NCBI GenBank assembly: GCA_963580455.1
Contig: OY756961.1
Span: 21,619,001-21,683,000 of the forward strand
DNA from: Euonymus europaeus
Taxonomy: Eukaryota; Streptophyta; Magnoliopsida; Celastrales; Celastraceae
DNA length: 64,000 nt
Direction: 5' to 3'
Shown here: positions 59,201 to 64,000 of the stretch, piece after piece
Position numbering within the stretch: position 1 is the first letter of the stretch
How the letters are laid out: every line of letters begins with the position of its first letter
Position numbers and translations under genes: made by a program
Notes under the pieces: generated by a model
What the model was told of the DNA's origin: nothing
Seen by the model: the letters and a program-made list of their open reading frames with translations, nothing else
Database searches by the model: none

Positions 59201-60422
59201 ATAAAAGAAGAGAAGATGTAGGAGATACAGTACCACTCCCTAACACCTGACAAGTGCGACCATCTGCAACAGTAACATTACTAGAAGATGTAGAATGAAA
59301 AGAAGTGAAATTATTAGACTGACCAGTAATATGAGTAGATGCACCTGAATCAATGATCCAAGAGCGAGGACCAGACACATGATGACAAGAAGTTTTACCT
59401 GAAGAGGTTGTGATAGCTGCAATATCGGAGGTGGATGATTGTTGGGACCGATGAAGAAGAGAATCATACTCAGCCTGTGAAAGAGTGATGCTAGAAGAAT
59501 CACTCAATGTATTAGCAACATCTGATCTTGGTAACCCAGAAAGACCGGAAGACGGTTGTCGAAATTGAGAATTGCGTTCCCAAGGTTTACCATGTTTATC
59601 ATAACATCGATCAACAGTATGGTTTTCCTTCCCATAAAAGGTACATTTGCGAACTCCACCACGACCACGACCACGAGAACTACTACGACCAGCTGAACTA
59701 GCACTATCCCGATAGGAGCCTCGGCCAGAACCAAGAAGAGCAGAAGGAGCATCTAGCACAACAACCTCACTGGAAGAATGAGTAGCTCGAGACACACGAG
59801 AATAGGTGGCAGGAAGAGATGGCAGAGTACCATCACCAGCTAAAATTTGGCTACGAATAGCCTGATACTGAGGATCCAGAGAGTGTAAATACATAGAAAC
59901 ACATAACTCTTCACGCTGCTTCTTCAAAGTAGCTAAATCAGTCGTCAAAGGATGATATACACACAATTCATCCCACATTCCTTTAAATTGAGCATAATGT
60001 TTTGGAGTAGAGCGACCACTTTGCTTTAATTGAAATAACTGGGCATAGAGCTCAAATACACGAGATGCGTTACCAGCCATAGAATAAGTTTCTTTCACAG
60101 ATTCCCACACCTCCTGAGCAGTATCAAGACACATAACATTTGCTGCAATATCAGAATTCATACTTGCCCATAACCAAGTCAGCACAAGAGAGTTATCAGA
60201 AGACCAATCAGGATAACTCTTGTCATGTATATCAGGAGGTTCTGTTTGAACCAGCTGAAATTTTTTCCGAGCACTTAAAGCCACTTTCATTGCTTTAGCC
60301 CATAAGAGATAATTACAACCATTCAACTTTACAGAACAGATTTGAAGTCCCCCTTGATCACGTGGCATATCAGCCGATGAAGAAGCAACTGATGAAACTG
60401 ACCCAGTATTTTTCTCAGACAT
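56271..60422 (-). CDS. Copia gag-pol polyprotein, intact frame
   Basis: 1383 residues in one frame. Gag of the UBN2 type occupies about residues 1-250; a zinc knuckle lies at 260-273 (CTFYGKENHTVDRC), in which the second Cys of the usual CX2C is Tyr. Protease has DSGAS at 358-362. Integrase has its HHCC region near 484-520 and catalytic residues D542, D605 and E641, a DD35E spacing. Reverse transcriptase follows from about 890, with YVDD at 1065-1068, then RNase H with SDADWAG near 1228 and SSAEAEYRAMA near 1267. The frame ends seven bases before the 3' LTR. No stops or frameshifts exist, so it may be expressed; the knuckle change could weaken RNA packaging. Confidence 0.96.
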   Translation of the reverse strand: MSEKNTGSVSSVASSSADMPRDQGGLQICSVKLNGCNYLLWAKAMKVALSARKKFQLVQTEPPDIHDKSYPDWSSDNSLVLTWLWASMNSDIAANVMCLDTAQEVWESVKETYSMAGNASRVFELYAQLFQLKQSGRSTPKHYAQFKGMWDELCVYHPLTTDLATLKKQREELCVSMYLHSLDPQYQAIRSQILAGDGTLPSLPATYSRVSRATHSSSEVVVLDAPSALLGSGRGSYRDSASSAGRSSSRGRGRGGVRKCTFYGKENHTVDRCYDKHGKPWERNSQFRQPSSGLSGLPRSDVANTLSDSSSITLSQAEYDSLLHRSQQSSTSDIAAITTSSGKTSCHHVSGPRSWIIDSGASTHITGQSNNFTSFHSTSSSNVTVADGRTCQVLGSGTVSPTSSLLLSGVQYIPQFPFNLMSVSQLTKSFNCSVTFFPSHCVFQDLESKKMIGGGCEHAGLYHLDLPTALVSSNITSSLSPFEWHVRLGHPSLKLLRQIVSVPASVSSLNCEACELGKHHRVSFPPCVTKRRLVPFELVHSDIWGPSRTTSLRGYSYFVTFIDDCSRMTWLFLLKNRSDVASVFEVFYNEIHTQFGCSIRILRSDNALEYVKGPLSVFCASKGIIHESSCPHTPQQNGVAERKNRHLFDTARTLLLHMHVPKCYWGDAVLTACYLINRMPSSVLGGQSPFSTLYSSHSAFSLPPHVFGSQCFVQDLQRGGDKLNAKSIKCVFVGYSRTQKYLVSADVTFFDDMPYFSSLSSGSFSPVSSSPPLPIPPSHIPSSDVSSLPLQVYTRGTWSRSELAHPEPPSPSSSLQVPEPSSSAPHSSDLPIAIRKGKRTCTQHPISNFVSISHLSPSYTSFISSLSSTSIPSSFQQAVSLSPWKAAMDDEIFALHCNNTWTLTDLPRGCSVVGCRWVYAIKYLPDGSIERYKARLVAKGYTQTYEIDYFETFSPVARLSSVRLILAVAVTKNWPLYQLDIKNAFLHGDLKEEVYMEQPPGYVAQGECRKVCRLHKAIYGLKQSPRAWFEKFSNAVLKFGMKQVVVDHSVFVRHTVSGCIILVVYVDDIVVTGSDLSGIQKLKLFLNSLFSVKDLGKLRYFLGIEVARSRNGLSLCQRKYVTDLLQETGLLGAKPVSTPMDPNVKFGRDIGKPFEHPRRYRRLVGKLIYLTVTRPDISFAVGVVSQFMQDPRVEHWDAACRIVKYLKGAPGLGLWFRPSKSFEIRGFSDADWAGDCIDRRSISGYCVFLGDNLVTWKSKKQNVVARSSAEAEYRAMAHTACEMIWVQSLLSEIGFPSLSPMRMFCDNQAAMHIASNPVFHERTKHIEVDCHFIRDLIVKRKSIHPVYVRSKAQLGDIFTKAMWQGQFRELCIKLGLINIYAPT

Positions 60423-61115
60423 TTTGAACCAGCAACCACCAAGGTTGAAATAGAATCACTTGAGGCAAGTTTAAAACAAAGTAAGAAGCAGAAAATTGAA
60501 CAAAGTAAACACAAGATGCAGTTGCCAAACAAAGCAGCTGAAACAAGAACCAAAAGCTGGAGCTTCTGGACAAATCTGCCCAAGCAAGAAACAAAGAGCA
60601 GTGTCCAAACAACTAGAGAACAAACACCAGAATCAATGCAAGACTCAAACCAGAATCTGTGAACCAAGAAAGAAATCCAAGAATCCTGCACCAGAATTCA
60701 CGCCAACCAAACAGAACACACCACAGCACCAGAAATCAAGTCAACCAAACAGAACACACTGATCGGAAGAACAGATGCAAGCTGGATCAGCGGAGAAGAT
60801 CAGAAAACAGCGATCTGTTGAAAACCAAACAGAACACACCTGGGTTCACTTCAACAGGAAAGCAGCTGGGTTCACTGAAAACAGCAGAGAAGATCGGAAA
60901 ACTGCAGTAGACAGCGGAACCTAGCAGTAGACAGCGGAACCTAGCAGTAGACAGCGGAACCTAAGAAGCCTGGGTTCGAACTAGAACTTGGGTTCACTTC
61001 AACAGAACTGGAAACACACGGAAAGCAGTGGAAAAGATCGGAAAACAGCAGTAGACAGCGGAGAAGATCGGAAAACAGCAGTAGACAGTGGAACCTCCCT
61101 TCGCCTCCGATACCA
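60423..61115 (-). other. Untranslated leader of the copia element
   Basis: 693 bases between the primer-binding site and the gag start. A repeated unit of about 17-20 bases, AGCAGTAGACAGCGGAACCT, occurs three times at about 60901-60960, and AAACAGCAGTAGACAG with GAGAAGATCGGAA recurs to 61090. No coding frame is supported. These leader repeats suggest slippage during reverse transcription. Confidence 0.7.
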
Positions 61116-61242
61116 TGTAAGGAATCCAAGAACTTAATTGATTTCACTAATACAGAATACAAAGATATGTGGCTTAGGGTTTCACAGAATTTACAATACT
61201 ACCCTTGACCAATAATATTAATTACAGACTTAACCTTTAACA
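61116..61242 (-). repeat. 5' LTR of the young copia element
   Basis: 127 bases, the promoter-proximal LTR for the minus-strand gag-pol. It is preceded on the + strand by the primer-binding complement GCCTCCGATACCA at 61103-61115 and followed by the target duplication GCATC. Confidence 0.96.
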
Positions 61243-61639
61243 GCATCCATGTAGATGAAGACAAAGTTCGCACCATTAGAAAGTGGTTGTACCTGAGGAC
61301 ATTTGGCAAGACTTCGTCCTAGGTCTCCCTCGCACTCAAAATGGCTTTGATTCTGTATTTGTTGTGGTTGATAGGTTCTCAAAGATGGTGCATTTCATTG
61401 AGTGTCAGAAGACATTAGATGCTACCCATATCGCTAGGCTATTTTACAAGGAGAATGTTCGTTTGCATGGAGTTCCAAAGAGTATCACTTCATATCGGGA
61501 CACTAAGTTCCTTAGTCACTTCTGGATCACTCTATGGAAGGTTTTTGATATCACCTTGACATGTAGCAATACAGACTATCCACAAACCAATGACCAAACG
61601 AAAGTGACCAACCGGACTCTTGGTAACGTGATTTGTAAT
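61243..61639 (+). pseudogene. Gypsy reverse transcriptase end joined to integrase core
   Basis: The first ~45 bases continue the gypsy RT frame cut at 56137. At about 61290 the sequence jumps to the integrase core, so RNase H and the integrase zinc finger are deleted. The core reads [30 protein letters not shown] and [11 protein letters not shown], ending near NRTLGN, where a new LTR begins. No complete catalytic set remains. Confidence 0.88.
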
Positions 61640-61755
61640 TGTTATGAATGAGTTTAAGGGTAGTTTGGTAATACTATGTGTGTAATGTAATTCATATATA
61701 TATATGAAGATACTCTCCTTTGTGAGAGTATGTTGGTCTGTTACACCAATTAACA
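61640..61755 (+). repeat. 5' LTR of the second copia element
   Basis: 116 bases bounded by TGTTA and TAACA inverted ends. The border matches the point where gypsy integrase homology stops and the primer site starts. The interior has a (TA)n-type TATATATATATG at about 61696-61707 that may supply the promoter. Confidence 0.75.
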
Positions 61756-62412
61756 TGGTATCGAACCCCAGGGGCGCCGAACCCTAACCTGTTGTGCAGC
61801 TCCTGCTGTTCTATTTCTGTCTGTTCTGAATTGCTTGATTTTCGCCTGATTTCCTTAAGTTTTTCTTCACATTGAGAGTCCAAAGAGTCACGTGCAAGAC
61901 TTCGAGAGTAGCATCTCGTCCTCGCGCGCACAACTAGATCCTCGAGCGCAACCTTCGATCTCGCGCGCACGTCTAGATTCGAGTGCAACCTTCGAGTCGC
62001 GTCTGGTGTTCCTGAATCACAACATCTGGTCCTCGCGCGTCCCTCTGGATCTCGCGTACACGCTAGGTCCTTGCGCACCTGTTTCGTCTTGTCTGGATTG
62101 GTTACGGTCTTCCGCGCACAATTGCTTTTGATCTGTCGAGAGTTCTTAAGGTGATTTTGGGGTTCTGAGTTTTGGAGTGTGCATCAGAGATGGTATAATC
62201 TAGAATCTGGTCCTCTTCTGTGGTGATTCTCTTTTGTGTGGCTGCTGGAATTCATGGTTTGGGTGAATGAATTTGTGTTTTTGAATCTTTATAATTGAGA
62301 AATTTTGTGAATTTTGTGGAATTCTAGACTGAATTCTTGCTGCCTGGTTTCTCTGGAATTATTTATTTGGCTAGTTACTATATTGTGTCTTTCTCCACCA
62401 AATTGGTCAACA

Positions 62413-64000
62413 AATGTCTAGACAGTACCAATTATCAGTAGTGGAGGAAATTGGTTCAACTTTCTACTAGTAGGTAGGACAAGGAAGATCACTTGACTGA
62501 CAACCCTCCTGAGTCTGCCACTGATTCTACAGTCAAGAAAATTTGGTTACGTGATGATGCTCGGCTGTACACTCAAATGGTGAATTCAATGGATAGTTCG
62601 GTAGCAAATATGGTTTCACATTGTGACACTGTGAAACAGTTATGGGATTATTTACCCCTCTCATATTCCGAGAAGGATGATATCCATAGAAATTATGATA
62701 TGTCTCAGACATTCTTCTGTCCAGAACAAAAAGGCCAGAGTTTGGTAGAATACTTTGCTAATTACAAACGTGTGTTTGCATATATGAATACACTTTTGCC
62801 CATTAATGCTGATGTGGAGAAAATGACGAAACAGAGAGAACAATTGGCCAGTTTTACTTTCTTGAGTGGACTGCGTCCTGAGTTTGAAACTGCATGAGCC
62901 CAGATTTTGTCTAGTAAAAAACTTTCGCTGGCTGAGGCTTATGCACGAGCTAATCGCTCTATTGGCCCTATTCCGATTATTGGTTCCTCTTCTGAGAATT
63001 TTGCTTTGCTTGTTTCTAGGGAACGTGGTCGTAGTAGTCGTTTTCGTGGTGGCGATCGTAGTTGTCGTACATCTGAAGATCATCTTATTTGTTTCCATTA
63101 TAATAGTGTTGGCCATACCCAAAATCGCTGCTGGAAATTACATGACAAACCACCTGTAAGTGGCTCCGCGCACACTGTCACTACTATTGAGTTCAATACT
63201 AGTCACGTGACTTTTGCCGCGGAGGAATATTCAAGACTAGTTGCGAATCAGGTGCCATCTGATGCTCTCACTACCCCTTCAGAGCATTCTGCATATTTGA
63301 GTGTTGCTACTTGTCCATCTTGGGTTGTTGATTCTAGTGCGACTAATGACATGACTGGTGATACTGATATGCTTCATAATTAATCTTCTCTTGCTAATTA
63401 TCCTCCAGTGAAGGTAGCTAATGATATTCTCATTCCAATATGTGGATAAAAAACGACTTCATCCTTTAGATCTCCACTGTCGGTTTGTTCATCCCTGTTT
63501 GTCTAGTTCGAAACGTTTATGTCCATCTATTGAGTCTGTGTCTGAGTTAATTTATGAGTCTTATCAGTTTGCTAAACACCATCGTGTGTCATACTTACAC
63601 CTTATTAATAAATAGCAACAGCTCCCTTTGATATTATCCATTTTGATGTATGGGGGCCCTGCCCTATTATTTCTAAATATGGTTTTCGATATTTTGTTAC
63701 GTTTGTTGATGATTATAGTCGTGTTACTTAGCTTTTTCTTATGCATAATCGTTCTGAAGTTTACAAACTCTTTTGTGACTTTTTTGCTAAGATTAAAACT
63801 CAATACTCTGTTTCCATTTGTATCTTGTACAGTGACAATGGTCGGGAATATTCTCAATTTTAGTCGTTCTTTTCCACTCATGGAATAATACATCAATCCT
63901 CCTGTCCAGATACCCCCCAACAGAATGGAGTTGCTGAACGCAAGAACCGTCATTTAATGGAGGTGGCTCAAGCACTTATGTTTCATATGCAGGTCTCTAA
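62413..64000 (+). pseudogene. Copia gag-protease-integrase, broken
   Basis: Gag starts near MSRQYQLSVVEE (62414) and continues KIWLRDDARLYTQMVNS, then QKGQSLVEYFANYKRVFAYM to an in-frame stop at 62896-62898. The knuckle CFHYNSVGHTQNRC lies near 63092-63133, with the second Cys as Tyr. Protease has VVDSSATNDMTG (63325-63360), where the active DSGA is altered to DSSA. Integrase pieces follow ([32 protein letters not shown]) with further stops. It cannot make a full polyprotein. Confidence 0.88.

Larger units (their letters stand above)
56138..61242 (-). mobile_element. Young full-length Ty1/copia retrotransposon
   Basis: 5105 bp bounded by 127-bp LTRs (3' LTR 56138-56264; 5' LTR 61116-61242) that start TGT and end ACA on both strands and differ at only one base (A/G at about 56249 versus 61227). 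The target duplication GCATC is perfect (56133-56137 and 61243-61247). A minus-strand primer site TGGTATCGGAGGC follows the 5' LTR at 61115-61103, and a polypurine tract (ACTTGAGGGGAG) precedes the 3' LTR. One open gag-pol frame spans the interior. Near-identical LTRs imply recent insertion into the gypsy reverse transcriptase. Confidence 0.97.
50930..61639 (+). mobile_element. Decayed Ty3/gypsy element, host of nested insertions
   Basis: In + order: a pol-like tail (about 50975-51075, EEQLAARQKKKPKKKRAW), a probable LTR 51076-51318 (TGATGTG...TTTTCA), a primer site TGGCATCGAAGC at 51321, broken gag (51348-52560) with zinc knuckle CFRCGQPSHRSNKC, protease (52560-52707, resuming at 55048), reverse transcriptase (55510-56137) and integrase (61275-61639). 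Insertions interrupt it at 52708-55039, 56138-61242 and 61640 onward. Sequence from RNase H to the start of integrase is deleted near 61290. Gag has many stops, so it is old. Confidence 0.85.
61640..64000 (+). mobile_element. Ty1/copia element, 5' part, running off the window
   Basis: A 116-bp LTR (61640-61755) starts TGTTATGAATG and ends CCAATTAACA, followed directly by TGGTATCGAACCCC as primer site. A leader of about 650 bases with many TCGCGCG-type motifs leads to degenerate gag-pol. The end of the element and its second LTR lie outside. It sits inside the integrase of the gypsy element. Confidence 0.85.

Noticed and set aside
60965..60990. GGTTCGAA-type string resembling a tRNA T-arm
   Set aside because: No cloverleaf partner stems around it; it lies in the copia leader repeats. 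A similar string near 7298 fails for the same reason.

Overview
This is nuclear DNA of a flowering plant, almost certainly a eudicot. Genes are split by GT-AG introns, spacers are AT-rich, and Ty1/copia, Ty3/gypsy, LINE, hAT, MULE-like and TRIM-like elements are abundant. Seven host genes can be supported: CNGC4 (8437-12451, +), a dynein light chain (13885-14291, -), a DUF1223 thioredoxin-fold protein (17228-19033, +), a small DUF3774 wound-induced-type protein (19392-19649, -), a VAP4-type MSP-domain protein (21485-23970, -), an R2R3-MYB of the MYB102/49/74/41 group (42278-43533, +) and the C-terminal two thirds of UBP14 (44812-50899, -).

Layout. 1-2.6 kb holds a decayed copia element and a CACTA-type terminus. 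2.6-8.4 kb is AT-rich spacer with diverged and telomere-like repeats. 8.4-24.1 kb is a compact gene island; one CNGC4 intron carries a complete 513-bp TRIM-like element, and a 386-bp MITE lies between the wound-induced gene and VAP4. 24.1-42.2 kb is repeat-rich: a 3' LINE remnant, a gypsy-type LTR terminus, a 4.4-kb 5'-truncated LINE with a perfect 16-bp target duplication, an Ogre/Tat-like LTR remnant and several tandem arrays. The MYB gene and the visible part of UBP14 follow.

From about 50.9 kb to the window end is a nested transposon cluster inserted upstream of the first visible UBP14 exon. A decayed Ty3/gypsy element contains a hAT-like element (52708-55039), which contains another inverted-repeat element (53193-54920). 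The same gypsy contains a young, full-length 5.1-kb copia element (56138-61242, 127-bp LTRs, GCATC target duplication, one open 1383-codon gag-pol). Another copia element (from 61640) interrupts the gypsy integrase and runs off the window. The first ~230 codons of UBP14 are therefore either beyond this cluster or lost.

The host genes are not an operon or a pathway. Their order resembles two Arabidopsis neighbourhoods recalled from memory (CNGC4-DUF1223-MYB49 and MYB102-VAP4), suggesting an ancestral block later stretched by repeats. I found no convincing undescribed biological system; the most informative content is the insertion history, the possible UBP14 disruption and the TRIM inside CNGC4. 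Exon boundaries were placed by eye from splice sites, reading phase and remembered family sequences.
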